From contig JAEPRB010000013.1 in the NCBI GenBank assembly GCA_016758965.1, positions 1 through 64,000 on the forward strand: 64,000 bases of DNA, read 5' to 3'. Below, one piece after another: positions 1 to 12,571 of this stretch. The notes beneath the pieces were generated by a model. It was not told the origin of the DNA and ran no database searches. It was given only the letters and a program-made list of their open reading frames with translations. The position numbers and the translations under genes are program-made. This DNA is from Circinella minor. Taxonomy: Eukaryota; Mucoromycota; Mucoromycetes; Mucorales; Lichtheimiaceae. Positions within the stretch are counted from its first letter, which is position 1. The number at the start of each line of letters is the position of its first letter.

Positions 1-116
1 TGTCTGTTCAATATACTGTTGACAAATCATTTCTTCGTTGCTTGACCGGATATGCACTCCATATATATGATCAATATAAAAAAGAACCAATTGTATTAAC
101 CTTGTGCATCAATAAG

Positions 117-567
117 ACAAATGCCGAAGCAATTTTTTAAGGATGGTATTCAATTTGTGAACCGATGTCGTAAGCCTGATCAAAAAGGTAATTATTATTA
201 TTATTATTATTATTATTTTTTTTATTTTGAATTTTAAAAAAGAAAGATCATCTCAAAAAGAATAAACGCGTTTTTCGAGGGAAAAAAATAAAATAAAGAC
301 ATAAACGTTAAATATTATTTATTTAATAGAATTTTTGAGAATTACTCAAGCCGTTGCCATGGGTTTTGCTGCTCTTGGTGCTCTTGGTTATTTCGTTAAG
401 GTAAAATAGAGTTGGGAAAGAGAAGGGGGGAGGGGAATTAGGGAAAGGAAATAAAAAGAGAGAATTTGTAAAGAAAATGGGGAGAAAATAAAAAATAAAC
501 TCATCCATTATTTTTATATTAGTTGATTCATATTCCCATCAACAACATTCTCGTCGGTTCTGCTTAA
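117..567 (+). CDS. SSS1: Sec61 translocon gamma subunit (SSS1), probably 5' partial
   Basis: Small tail-anchored subunit of the ER protein-translocation channel (Sec61 alpha/beta/gamma). Three exons are visible: about 117-187 (the first ATG is at 121), 330-400 and 523-567, with clean GT..AG junctions. The joined product reads PKQFFKDGIQFVNRCRKPDQ, then a hydrophobic segment, and ends KLIHIPINNILVGSA. The RCxKPD and KLIHIPINNI motifs are hallmarks of the family. From the ATG at 121 the protein has about 61 residues; family members have about 68-80. The usual amphipathic N-terminus is missing, and an AG at 115-116 could be a splice acceptor, so a first exon probably lies upstream of or near the window edge. 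The identification is firm; the start is not. Confidence 0.88.
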
Positions 568-1370
568 ATGTGTACACATAAAAAAAATATAATATAATAT
601 ATATATATACATACATACTCTAAAACAACAAATAACAAAGAATCATCTCAATCTCAAGTGACATATTATTGTTCTTTTTTTTTTTTTTTTTTTTTGTCTC
701 TTACGCCATTTAATATATAACCTCAACTTTTTCTCATTCTATTAATATTATTATTATTAAAAAAAACATATATATATATATATAAAAAGATCATCAAATA
801 AAGCCAAGTTACGCATGGTGTTAAGTTGTTTGGTATTAGAAAGAAAGAAACAAAAAATCATCATATTTTATTTTGAAGAAAAGAGGGATAAGAGAAAATA
901 GTATTTATTAGATGAACTTAAAGAATGGTGTTTTGAGTTTTATATACCCGAATAGCTACTTTATGGAAAGGCTACATACAATCGTGAGAAACAACCGCAC
1001 CACCCCTCAGCACCATTAAAAAAAAAGATATCATGCCATTTATCAAAAAAAATAGTTTCCATCATGTTGTAACGTGTATACATTTCGATTATAATTATAA
1101 GGTTATAATGTTTCATATTCTTTTTTTAAGTAGCATAAATCTGGATCAACTGCGGAGGATGTATTTTTTTTTTTTTTTAAAGTGGTATTCAGTCAGGCCT
1201 TTAGAATTCTCCAGAAAGAAAATTCGCGCGACCGGAATATCGAATCTTTTTTTTTTACGTGTTCATAACCCAACCCTAAAAAAAAAAAAGCCCTGCTTCT
1301 TTTGTTTCTTGGTTTCTTTCTCATTCCACATAACAATCTTTTTTTATTTCTCTTTTTATTCACTCACATA
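568..1370. other. Intergenic region, SSS1 3' side and STI1 promoter
   Basis: About 800 bp of AT-rich DNA with T and AT runs and no convincing coding exon. Short GAA and TTC blocks at 1204-1225 resemble heat-shock-element pentamers, but the spacing is not canonical, so any Hsf1 control of STI1 is only a suggestion. Pyrimidine-rich DNA runs up to the STI1 start codon. Confidence 0.5.
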
Positions 1371-2847
1371 ATGTCTGACGATAACAAACAACAAGCTCTT
1401 GCTGAAAAGGATCTCGGTAATCAAGCTTATAAGAAACGTCAGTTTGATGATGCTTTAAGTCATTATGAAAAAGCTTGGTCTTTAGATAATACCAACATTT
1501 CCGTTTTGACAAACAAAGCAGGTAAAATGGTCTTTCAAATAGTTTTTTTTTAAAAAGGCATGGAATGTATCATTAACAACACATTATTAAACTTTTTTTT
1601 TTTTTTAATTTCTCTCAGCTGTTCTTTTTGAACAAGAAAAATATGAAGAATGTCTCAAGGTCTGTGAAGAAGCTGTTGAAACAGGTCGAAGTGTTCGTGC
1701 TGATTATAAACTTATTGCACGGTACGTAAGCCTTTTTTTAATTTTATAACAGGGGTTTCTTTCTTTTTTTTTTTCATACCACTTCCTTTTTTCTTGAACT
1801 GATAAAAAGAATAAATAATAACACTAATTTTTTTATTTTTATTTTTGAAATATATCATTTATTTATATATAGTGCTCTTCAACGTGCTGGTAATGCATCC
1901 GTTAAATTGGATCAACTTGACAAGGCTACTGATTTCTATGAAAAATCATTAACTGAACATCGTACTCCAGAAACATTACAAAAGCTTCGTGATACTCAAA
2001 AACTTCAAAAGGAACGTGAAAAAGAAGCTTATTATAACCCTGAATTAGCTGACAAGGCGCGTGAAGAAGGAAATAAATTGTTCAAGGAACAAAACTGGCC
2101 TGGTGCTATTGAACAATATACTGAAGCTATTAAACGTAATGATAAGGATGTTCGTCCTTATTCTAACAGAGCTGCTTGTTATCTCAAGTTAATGGCTGTA
2201 TATGAAGCTGAAAAGGATGCTAATAAGTGTATTGAATTGGATCCTACTTTTGGTAAAGTATATATTTATAGATGGAGAGAAAAGTAGGAGGAGGAAAGGG
2301 TTGAATTGTAACCATGGTCAATGATATAGGAAGATATAGACTAACTTTTTTTTTTTTTTATTAAGCCCGAGGTTATATCCGTAAAGCTGCTGTTGAATAT
2401 GCAAAGAAGGAATATGAAAAAGCAATTGATTTCCTCAAACAAGCACAAGAGAATGATAAGGAAGGCAAGGCTGCTCGTGAAATTAATCAACAATTGCAAA
2501 AAGCATATGCTGCTATGAACCCATTCACAGCTGCTGCTGGTGGTGCCAATAATGAAATGTCTCAAGAAGAAGCTTTGAAACGTGCAGCTCAAGATCCTGA
2601 AGTTCAGGTAAAAAAAAAAAAAATTGTTACCATGAACAAACCTTTTTAATTGCATAGATACAATTATATTTAATTATTTTTTTATTTTTTTTATTTTTGA
2701 TAGCGTATCCTTGGTGATCCAGTTATGCAACAAATTCTTCAACAAATGCAACAAGATCCTAAGGCTGCACAAGAACATTTGAAAAATCCTCAAGTAGCAA
2801 ATAACATTCGTAAATTAATGAATGCCGGTATCCTGCGGATGGCATAA
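1371..2847 (+). CDS. STI1: STI1/Hop-family Hsp70-Hsp90 co-chaperone, short form lacking TPR1-DP1
   Basis: Co-chaperone that binds the C-terminal EEVD tails of Hsp90 and Hsp70 through TPR domains. Exons: 1371-1521, 1619-1721, 1873-2252, 2366-2607 and 2704-2847. The product is about 340 residues. It starts at TPR2A ([20 protein letters not shown]), runs through the linker KSLTEHRT and AYYNPE, then TPR2B ([20 protein letters not shown]) and the C-terminal DP2 domain ([20 protein letters not shown], ending [15 protein letters not shown]). Yeast Sti1 and human Hop are about 540-590 residues because TPR1 and DP1 precede TPR2A; neither appears in the 800 bp upstream. The ATG at 1371 sits right before TPR2A after a pyrimidine-rich leader. 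The fourth exon is best joined through the donor at 2253, giving DPTFARGYIRK. Confidence 0.93.
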
Positions 2848-3433
2848 TCAATTTTTTTTTTATTTGAAACCTAATTAAAAAAAAAAAAAAAGTCAATAAT
2901 AATAATTAAAAAAAAAAAAAAACTTATAACTTTCTTTTTTTCTTTATATAAACCGAAAACATTAAGAAAAATCACCTTTGAAATGATATATCCTCTCATG
3001 ATCAGTTTTTTTTTTTTTAAAAAAAAGGAACCAAGTTTACAAACAAACCAGGAAATTTGATAACATCAGATTTAATGACAACAAAAGATTATAATGATTT
3101 ATTGTGCATTATCAGTTTATATTGTTATTTATATCTATATTTTTTAATGATTCTTGTTTTGTTTTTATACTATTGAATTTTTTTTGTAATGCAAAAATGC
3201 ACCGACTTATTAATGTGGGTACCCCATATGACTGTCAGCACCCCCCCCTCCTCCTTTTTTTTTTCTTTATCCATATAACCGCAGTAGTATATTTAATAAG
3301 AAAGTTTTCTCGTCCGAAAAAAAAAAAAGCTTTTTAATTTTTTTTTTCTCTTCCTCTCTTTCCCTTTCTCTCTCTTATAGTATTTTATAATTCATAAATA
3401 TATATATTATATATATATATAAATGCCATCTTG
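2848..3433. other. Intergenic region between STI1 and the SLC35F gene
   Basis: About 590 bp. It holds the STI1 3' UTR with several A and T tracts, then a pyrimidine-rich stretch and an AT-repeat block (about 3397-3420) directly before the next start codon. No RNA gene or exon was recognised. Confidence 0.5.
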
Positions 3434-5117
3434 ATGTCATTGTTTAATCTATTAAAAAGTCATAGAAAACAATGGCTTATTCCAGTGTGTCTTGGTCAAA
3501 TACTTTCTTTATGTATAACTGGAACGAGTGTTGCATCGTCTGCATTATGGACATACCATTCTGTCAATATACCCTACACACAAAATTTTTGTACATATTT
3601 GGTATTATTTATTATACATACTTGGCGACTTTATTATAACAACACCACTCATAATAATAACAATGACAATCTTGAACCATCGTCGAAGAAAACGAAAGCT
3701 TGGACGTGTACATTATCTAAATAAATTTATAATGATAAAACTTTTTTCTAATTCTTTTTATATGCACTTCTATATGGATATAGATAGACTAACCCTTATT
3801 CATTGTATAAATATATAGTTTTTGGGTTTTCATTTGCAGACGTTCAAGGTAAAGCTGTCAAAGTTACTTTGTAAAAATGCTTAATTTTTTTAATTTTTTA
3901 AATTTTTTTTTTTTTTGTAGCAAATATACTTGCTGTACTTGCATTTAAAAGTACATCCGTTTTATCAGCACTTATTGTATCTTCATGGACTTTACCATGT
4001 ATCATGCTATTATCAACATTATTTCTAGGGTATCGGTATCTCTTCGGTCATTTCGGAGGTGTAGTTTTGTGTCTCCTAGGATTATTTATGCTAATTTGGG
4101 CAGATACAATGGCAGATGAAGCATCCACAAGTAAAAAATAAACTATTCTCATTCAATTTTTTGTTTTCGAAACTTTATCACTCACACTTTATCTTTTTAA
4201 TAAAAAAAAAACTTTTAGGTAATCATAATTGGATTGGTGATCTGATTTGTGTAAAGTATTATCTCTAATTTAAACGTTACACACACACACACACACACAC
4301 ACGAAAAAATAGCATATTCATCTTTTTTTTTTTTTTTTTTTTTTTTTTATAAATTTTGATAGCTGATGAGTGCAACGTTATATGCTATTAGCAATGTTAC
4401 TGAAGAATATCTTGTTCATCGTTGTACTACACAAGAATTTTTATCTCGAGCTGGATTTTGGGGTTCTCTATTCAGTGGCATTCAAGCGTATGTTTTACAC
4501 TTTCTTTTATAGTATGAGATGAATATAGAATTCTAACAAATATTTCTCTTTAGTCTTATTTTTGAATATAATGAATGGACTACTATTGAATGGGAATGGA
4601 AAATCGGTAAGTTTCTTCTATTATACAAAAATAATAAAGATCGTTTCACTATCATATCTATTATCTCACACAAAATGGATATAATCTTGATTAAATATAT
4701 ATTTTTAGTTGTATTAATGATGGGTTACGTTATAAGTTTATCATCCATGTATTCACTGGGACCTACATTGTATCGAATGTCAAATGCAACATTTATTAGT
4801 ATGAGTTTGATTACATCCAATTTCTATTCTTTATTAGCAGGACTTATCTTTTTAGATGCCAAGGTAATAATAATTGTTTGTTGTTGTTGTTGTTGTTGAA
4901 TACATATTTTAAAGGTAGTATACATATAATAAAAATATCTTTTTTTTTTTTTTAATGATTTGTATAGATGCCTTCTTTTTATCCAATAGCTTATATCTTA
5001 GTCATATGTGGAGTAACTATTTATAATTTAACGGATCCACCACGAACGAATCAAAATGAATACCAATCTATTAAAAATGATGATACCGAAAATAATAGAA
5101 GATACCTTTGCATATAA
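3434..5117 (+). CDS. SLC35F-type membrane transporter (drug/metabolite transporter superfamily)
   Basis: Multi-pass protein of the SLC35F1/F2/F6 group. Eight exons fit: 3434-3707, 3819-3848 (30 nt), 3921-4130, 4219-4250, 4363-4487, 4554-4606, 4709-4863 and 4968-5117. The joined protein shows the family signature FADVQANILAVLAFKSTSVL (compare DVEANYLVVKAYQYTT in animal SLC35F1), then GVVLCLLGLFMLIWAD and a final pair of helices (PSFYPIAYILVICGVTIYNL). The cytosolic tail is hydrophilic. About ten hydrophobic segments are expected, as in the family. Substrates of fungal members are not established, and related yeast proteins are uncharacterised vacuolar or ER transporters, so no substrate is proposed. 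The start is the ATG at 3434, ahead of a charged N-terminus (SLFNLLKSHRKQW). Confidence 0.85.
4283..4302. repeat. CA dinucleotide run in an SLC35F intron
   Basis: A pure CA microsatellite of about ten units inside the intron 4251-4362, followed by a long T tract that serves as the pyrimidine run before the acceptor. Intronic, no coding effect. Confidence 0.7.
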
Positions 5118-5398
5118 ATAATAATAAATAGCCATTTTTGAATAATAATAATAACAATAATAATAATATGTTAACCATATATATATATATATATATTCAT
5201 CTAAATAGTAAAAGAAATAATGAACAATGGTGTTCATACTCAAAGATTTTTATTTCATTATTATTAAAAAAAAATCCCATTCAATAACAAAAGAATGTAA
5301 TTGAGCAAAGCAAAAGAAAGAAAGAAATGAATCATATATACGTATATGTAAACCAAATGGAAAATGAGAAAGAAAGAAAAAAAAAAGGGGGGGGGGTA

Positions 5399-7913
5399 TT
5401 AAACAGAACCAACAATTTCATCCGCCTTTTGTAATGCCTATAATAATAATATATTAGTATTATTTCATTAAAAGATTTTCTATATTTAATAAAATTATTT
5501 ACCTCAATCATCTTTTTACATTCTTGTCGACGTTCCTTGGTATAATCTGATTCTTGTAAAAGATCATCTAATACTTCAGCTTTATATAATTCAGATAATA
5601 ATTCACGTTGAAGTTCTTCTTTTGCTTGTGTTACGAGATTTAACATAATTGCTTTTGGTACCATATCCACCATGGTTCGTTTTACAATATTATAATAAGA
5701 TTGAATAAGTAGTTCTATGTATATTAAAATAACCCACCCCATCCCAAAATAAATGAGTAACAAGTATATATATATATATATATATATAATAAAAATCTAT
5801 ACTTACTAATAACTTCAGTTTCCATATATTCACGTTCAGACAATGCTCCTGTTGCTTTAAGTGTTGATGGTGGCTAAAAAATAAAATAAAAAATAAAAAA
5901 ATTAATTCATATTCTATCATTTAATAATTGTCATAAATGAATACTATTATTATTACCGCATCCATAAGAGCATTTGGTTTTTTAGCTTTTTTAGAACCAG
6001 CAAAGAAACTTCCAAAAAATGATCCACTTTGATCACCATGACTATCCACACTCGTCGAACTTGAATTTGTAGTTTGAAGTGCTGACAAATGTTGTTGTTG
6101 TTGTTGTTGATGATGATGTCTACCCCCTTTTCCAGTACTTTCAGGACCATTGGATTGTTGTGGTTTAGGATGAAGTTGTTCGTTTACAATAGCAATAGCT
6201 TGATGACCGTTAAGAAAATCTGGATGAGCTGTATTAATATAACAAGCTTCCATTCTATATATATATATACATGGTATATATGTTAATAAAAAAAAAATTC
6301 ATTACTATTTTAATTTTTTTCAAATCTTTTGTAATGAATGGCGAAAGATACTTACGAAACAAGATCAGATACCAATTTGTTAGTTGGCATAAGTGCTTTT
6401 TTAAAGAAAGCAAGTACAACGGAATAGAATTTATCTTTTAGTGCTGGGAATCGTTTGAAGAACTAAACCGTATAAATTCCATCTCATTAGTATATATATA
6501 TTATACACTCGGTAACATCTCCAGATAATCAATATATATCTATTTCTTTATTATCACCTGTTTATTCAATAATTGTCCCAAGATTCGCACCAATTCCTCG
6601 TAAACCATTGTAATACATTTAATACTTGGATCTTCCAAACGTTTAATTTGTTTTTTAATAATAACTTCAAAAGCAGTAGTAGCAACAAATAAAGCTGGTG
6701 ATGAACCCTAGTAAAATAAATATATATATGGTTCCAAATAAATATTAATAACAAATAAACAGAAGGGATATATAAAAAGTGTGAACACTCATTTGATACT
6801 TACAGAAGAGTTATATAAAATAGTTCGAATATCAGCATCTTTAATTTGTTCAAGTGGATCTATCTGTTTTACACCATTGGCATATAATTCATGAAACACA
6901 AAACTAATACGTGCACCACCTGAAAGTTCATAACTTGATAAATCATTTGAATTACCATCAATAATGGTTCTAAATTCAGTACAAAACTCAGTAATAATAT
7001 TTAATACCAAACTCGCTTGATTATCACTGAGTGGATCACCTAATTGTAATAATTCTTGTTGATATTTTGTAAGTGCATTTTGAATTTTTGCTTTAATTTC
7101 TGGCAATGTGTTTTTAATATGATGCATTAAAATCTATATGTTTTCATTGAAACCCCCCCCCCACACACACACACACTTTTTTTTTAGTACGTAAAATTTT
7201 TTTAAGCATGATTGATTTTAATGTATAAAAAAAAAACAGTAGATCAACTCCTCCTCCCCCCGCCCTTCCTTTTTACTCTCTATCATACACAATATATATA
7301 TATATATACATATATATAATATTACCATGTTTAATTTACGTGCCAAAAAGGGTGTACCACAATATTGAGCCTTGGATCGATAGGAAGGATGATTTTCAAA
7401 AAAATCTCTTTCTGATTCTAATGCCTTGGAAATTTCTTTTTTATTTTCAATATCTCGTTGACCTCGATTAATTACAGGTACATAACCTTTTTTAATCATG
7501 TAAATAATATTGACATTTGAATATATAAATTAGTTAAATATTTTCAATATTAAAATAATTCTTTTTTTTTTTAATCAACATGATTGGGAGGTTTTTTTTT
7601 TTTACCTAATCGAAGTGGAATCATACGACCTGCTAATATATCAATAACATCCGTTCCTTGATCCATTAAATCTACTTTAGTGAGAACACCAATAGTTCGT
7701 AATCCTTCTGGATCTACTTCTCGTGCCAATTTTAAACCATCCGAGTTAGCTAAATCAGTATTTGCAGCAGTTACAGCAAGAATAATGGCATTAGGTTTGG
7801 TAATATATTTTAAAATCATTTCACGAATTTGTTTTTCAATATCTTTAGGTTGATCACCCACAGGAACCTAATCAGTTTATTATTATTATTATTCAATACT
7901 AAAACACAGACAT

Positions 7914-7948
<35 letters not shown>

Positions 7949-8787
7949 AATCGATTCGATATATCTTAATATCCCTCCCTCCCCTCATTCTCCTTTTGAT
8001 TTGTATGCTATATTCAATATCTACCTTTGTCAAACCAGGTAAATCCACCATCGTTAATGTCAATACGTTAGGTGAAAACACTCTGAGATTAATGGGTTGA
8101 GGTGAAATACCTTTTGAAATTATACATATATATATCTCAGTCAAATTTTCCTATTTCTTATTTTCTCTCTTTTTTTTTTCTATCTTACCCAAGTTTTTGC
8201 CTGTTTTAAGTTCAGTATCTCTAACAATCTCTTCACGAATCTTGTCAAAGTCATGAAATTTTTGTCCTGGAAGATGAAGGAATTCACCCCATTCATCTTG
8301 TCCTTTTTCCAATGATTCAGGATTGGCGGGTCTATTAATAAGTTGTAAAATCTATAGGCATGCATGCATAAATATATATATATATATATATATTGGTTTA
8401 TACTCTACTTTAGAAAAAAAAAAAAAGAGAGAGAGAGAGAGAGTGAACTCTTATTATTATCTTACCAAAGGACGACGAGTAACAATACCAGACCCTCTTG
8501 GTAAAAAATCGCGACCCACAATATTTTCCAATACAGAACTTTTACCACTCGATTGTGAACCAATGACGGTAATTTGTGGTAAATCGACAGGATTATGTAC
8601 ACCTACTGTAGCAAATGCATCTTGGAGTTTATTGACTAAATAATAAAAAAAAAAAAAATTGGGAACGCGTTTATTACTCTTATTATGAAACTTTCTTTTT
8701 TTTTTTTTTTTTTTTTTTTTACTCTTATAAAAAAAAAAAACAATATATATATAAATATATACCAGTTTTAATAAGTTGACTATCCAT
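5399..8787 (-). CDS. VPS1: Dynamin-like GTPase Vps1
   Basis: Large GTPase that assembles on membranes and drives scission at the Golgi/endosome and in vacuole and peroxisome division. About 13 exons from the ATG at 8787 to the TAA at 5399-5401. The N-terminus reads [20 protein letters not shown], matching Vps1 rather than Dnm1. G motifs visible: G1 GSQSSGKSS, switch I IVTRRPL, G3 DLPG ([15 protein letters not shown]), G4 TKVD ([20 protein letters not shown]). The middle domain and GED follow; the GED carries [20 protein letters not shown] and the protein ends GSV, as in yeast Vps1 (...IVSSV). The insert between them (about 5946-6250) is low-complexity with a His/Gln run and a [13 protein letters not shown] stretch, matching the insert-B region. 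There is no PH or proline-rich domain. It converges on the SLC35F gene with 281 bp between stops. Confidence 0.95.
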
Positions 8788-10000
8788 AATATTATAATAC
8801 TATGAGTGTTTCCAGAAAAAGAGAAAGAGAAAGAAAAAAAAAAAAAAGTTATGCTACGCGTTTATGTTACGAAGGACTTCGGGGTTTTTAGCTGCATTTT
8901 TCTGGCAAAAAAAAAAAAAAAAAAAAGTTGGTACTACCTAGCGTCGATTAGATTTGGGTTAAATTTCAAGGGAAATCAAATGATAATTTATTTATTTTTT
9001 TTCAGGTCTCTCACAAGAATGACTGACATGCAAGTAAATTACGTAAATAAAATAAACATACTTTTTTTACTTGAATTAATCACGATGAATTTTCGGTTAT
9101 ATAAATAACGAGAAAAGAAACATGTTTGCCCCATGATGGTATGGACTTATTGGTATTAGTGAGAATTATAATAGCTATATTTAATCTAGCAAAAAAAAAA
9201 AAAAAAGTCATTATTTAAAACGATATCCTTGACAGTAAAGTGTTGATTCATACTAATAATTTCCTGTTGTTATGGAACAAGTACCATGGTAATGTTATAT
9301 CACAACCAAATCCAGAAAATACGTAATAAAAGTAATACATATACAACTGATGATAATAAAAATAAAGATTTATACTTTATTTTTGCAGTAAACACAAATA
9401 ATGATAACAACAACCTGTCATACAAAAAGAAAAAAAAAAGATTACACAATTTGACGGGAGTGATAAGTTATAGTACAACTTCTCTCTCCCCTCCCCTTAG
9501 ATTTCAAGATGTTTTACTATAACTACGAGTGTATAATTTTATTTGAAAAGAAAGAGAGACAAACAGAAAAGAGATGCAGGAGTAAAAAGGAACCTAGGAA
9601 GTAATCTTTTTTTGTTTTGTTTTCTATAGTAGTATACGTATAGTATATATTATTTTATCATATAGAATACCATCTTGCTTTATATCATATAGTTACTAAA
9701 TAATTATATATAATTATACATGTATATCAAAATAAATGACTATCCTTCATTTACAAGGAAATTATACTTTGTATCAAGAATAATAATAGAATTCATTCTA
9801 CTTAAAATATTTATTTATTACCCCGCATGCATTCTAATCCGTTGTAGTGAAAATGGAGTGTATCCCTTATTTTTATTTTTTTTTGCTTCTTCTACTTCTT
9901 CCTTTTTTTTTTTTTTTCTGACCTGTTTCTTTTCCCTCTTCTTTCTTTTCTTCTCCTTCTTTTCTAATTTTTTTTTTATAATATCTCTTTTATATTCAAA
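8788..10000. promoter_or_regulatory. Divergent promoter region, VPS1 / CDC10
   Basis: About 1.2 kb between divergent start codons. It holds A and T tracts (8910-8930, 9190-9206) and a strongly pyrimidine-rich leader (about 9885-9970) just before the CDC10 ATG. No clear TATA box or known motif can be assigned, and no exon was recognised. Confidence 0.5.
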
Positions 10001-12004
10001 ATGTCATCTAGTTCACTTATTACTGAACCATCATCGGTCGGTTATATTTGTATTAAAAAAAAATGAAGAATATATATATATATATATATATAAAAGCAGC
10101 GATACTAATCTTTTGAACAACAATAATAATAATAATAGACATCACTTGAAGGTTATGTTGGTTTTGATACCATTACACAACAAATCGAAAAGAAACTTTT
10201 AAAGAGAGGCTTTCATTTTAATGTCATGGTTGTTGGTAAATACAAAATTCTTCCTAATTTTTTTTTTTCCCCAGCAAAGAATAGAGCATATATACATTGA
10301 ACCATTTCGACAACAATTATTTATATATACTTTTTTTTTTATAACAGGTCAATCAGGTTTAGGTAAATCTACTTTGGTAAATACCATTTTTGCCTCTCAT
10401 TTAATTGAAAGCAAAGCCCGTTTGGCATCTGATGAACCTCCAAGACAAACTACTGAAATTCAAACTGTTTCTCATTGTAAATTATTATATATATCTATTT
10501 ATCTTATTACTGTAATGGATTAGAATACGTTTATATATTCTGATCCATCTATTTTTTTAAAAAATTACTTAGTGATTGAGGAGAATGGAGTACGTCTGAG
10601 ACTTAATATTGTCGATACCCCTGGGTATGGAGATCAAGTGAATAACGAGAACTGGTATGTATAATATAACTTGTTGTAATAGTAAAATAACATATAAAAT
10701 AAAAAAAAAAACTCATCTCTGTTTCTAATGTTAATATTTAGTTGGGAACCTATCATTAAGTACATTAAAGATCAACATTCAGCTTATTTACGTAAAGAAC
10801 TTACTGCAACTCGAGATCGTTATATTCAAGATAGTAGAGTTCACTGTTGTTTGTTCTTTATCACTCCAACTGGTCATGCGTAAGCTTTTATTCTTTCTCC
10901 CTCATTTTTTTTTGTGCTCCCTCACACTATCTCCTACAAATCTTCCCCTTACCTCTCTTAAACCCCCCTCCCCCTCCCTTCTTTTTTGTACTTGTTTAAA
11001 AGTAACTAACATAAATTATTATTATTTTATTTTAGACTTAAACCTATTGATGTTGTTGTTTTAAAAAAACTTTCAGAAGTTGTCAATGTCGTTCCTGTTA
11101 TTGCTAAATCCGATTCACTTACTATTGAAGAACGTCACGCATTTAAACAAAGAGTATGTTTATCAAAAAGAAAAAAAAAATTATTTACACATTAATTATT
11201 TTATTTATATAAAAATGCATGATTTTTTTAGATCAAGTCCGAACTTATTTTTCATAATATCAAATTGTATCCTTATGAAAGTGATGAGGATGATGAACAA
11301 GAACAAGCGTTGAATGAAAGCATTCGGGTAAAAAGAAAAAAAAATATTTATTGTGAATGGTTATATATATATATATATATATATGTATATGTATATTATG
11401 TGTGTGCTAAATGTATGATTATCTATATGATTTTTATTAGGAACTTCTTCCATTTGCTATTGTAGGTTCTGAACGTAATGTTACAATTGATGGAAAACCT
11501 GTTCGAGGAAGAAAGAATAGATATGGTGTTATCAATGGTAAATATATATATATATACATTCATTTGATATATCTATTATTATTATCAGATAATTTTGATT
11601 TTAATTTAAAAAATAATCAATAATAGTTGAAAATGAAGAACATTGTGAATTTATTTACTTGCGTAATTTCCTTACTCGTACACATCTTCAAGATTTGATT
11701 GAAACAACAGCTCAAATTCATTATGAAGCATTCCGTGCTAAACAATTATTAGCTATAAAAGAATCTACAAGCCCATCTGGAGCTGGTACGAGTACTCAAT
11801 CATCTGCTGCTAACAGTCCTCAAGAAAACTTTCCTTCTAGTCCAGCTGTAGGTGTTAGTCCTACAACCATGGGAAGTCCAGCTCAATCGAACAAGTAATT
11901 TTTTTTTGTATTTCCTATTTCCCCCAAGAGGAATACACATTTTATTGATTTCTTTTCTTTTTTTTTTTTTTTTTTTTTGTAGATCTGTCCCAGCCTTTGG
12001 TTAA
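10001..12004 (+). CDS. CDC10: Septin, Cdc10 type
   Basis: GTP-binding filament protein of the septin ring or collar at sites of polarised growth and septation. Exons: 10001-10040, 10152-10235, 10348-10476, 10573-10654, 10742-10879, 11036-11153, 11232-11327, 11441-11537, 11627-11894 and 11983-12004. N-terminus SVGYVGFDTITQQIEKKLLK; G1 GQSGLGKST; G3 DTPGYGD; G4-type AKSD; septin unique element ending FIYLRNFLTRTHLQDLIETT. These match yeast Cdc10 (GYVGFDTI.., IYLREFLIRTHLQDLIETT). As in Cdc10, the C-terminal coiled coil of other septins is absent and a short Ser/Thr/Pro tail is present. The last intron (11895-11982) is optional: unspliced, the frame ends in TAA at 11896-11898; spliced, the protein ends KSVPAFG. 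Confidence 0.94.
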
Positions 12005-12348
12005 AAATTAACTTTAACTTGTTCTTCTTCTCTTTTATTTAACCTTTTATTTCTCTCTTTTTCTCTCTAATCATTTTCCCGAGAAAGATGAGGATTATAT
12101 AACCCAAGCAAAAAAAAAAAAAAAGTTTTTTTTTCTTATAATTCACAACAAATCTTACCTTTTTTTCAATTTGACTAAATTACATTTTTTAGTTTTATAT
12201 ATCATTCATCTATATTATTATTATAATTTCAGTACTTCTCAAATGTTGATATTTGCTATAATTCAATTTACATGTAGTTGTTTTGAAGTGGATATAAATT
12301 ATTAATAATAATGATAATACCAAACATGAATACTAATTATAGTAACTA

Positions 12349-12384
<36 letters not shown>

Positions 12385-12571
12385 ATGGACATTTGAAGTA
12401 CTAGTAACAAAATTACATCAGTGACCTAATACATAAAATAGAAAAAATCATTTTTTTAAATATCAGTTGAATTTGCCACAGTGGGAGGGTAAAATCTTTT
12501 GCATTACATTTATTTTTTTTTTCCCATTGTAACACAGTTTTAAATAATAATAATAAAAAAAGAGAGAGATC
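12005..12571. other. Intergenic region, CDC10 3' side and GRC3 promoter
   Basis: About 570 bp of AT-rich DNA with an A/T tract at 12110-12134 and a TA run at about 12352-12380. No gene signal was seen. Confidence 0.5.

Noticed and set aside
1033..1371. Frame of 112 codons just before STI1
   Set aside because: Composed of T-tract Phe runs, no TPR features; treated as leader/promoter, so it does not supply the missing TPR1.
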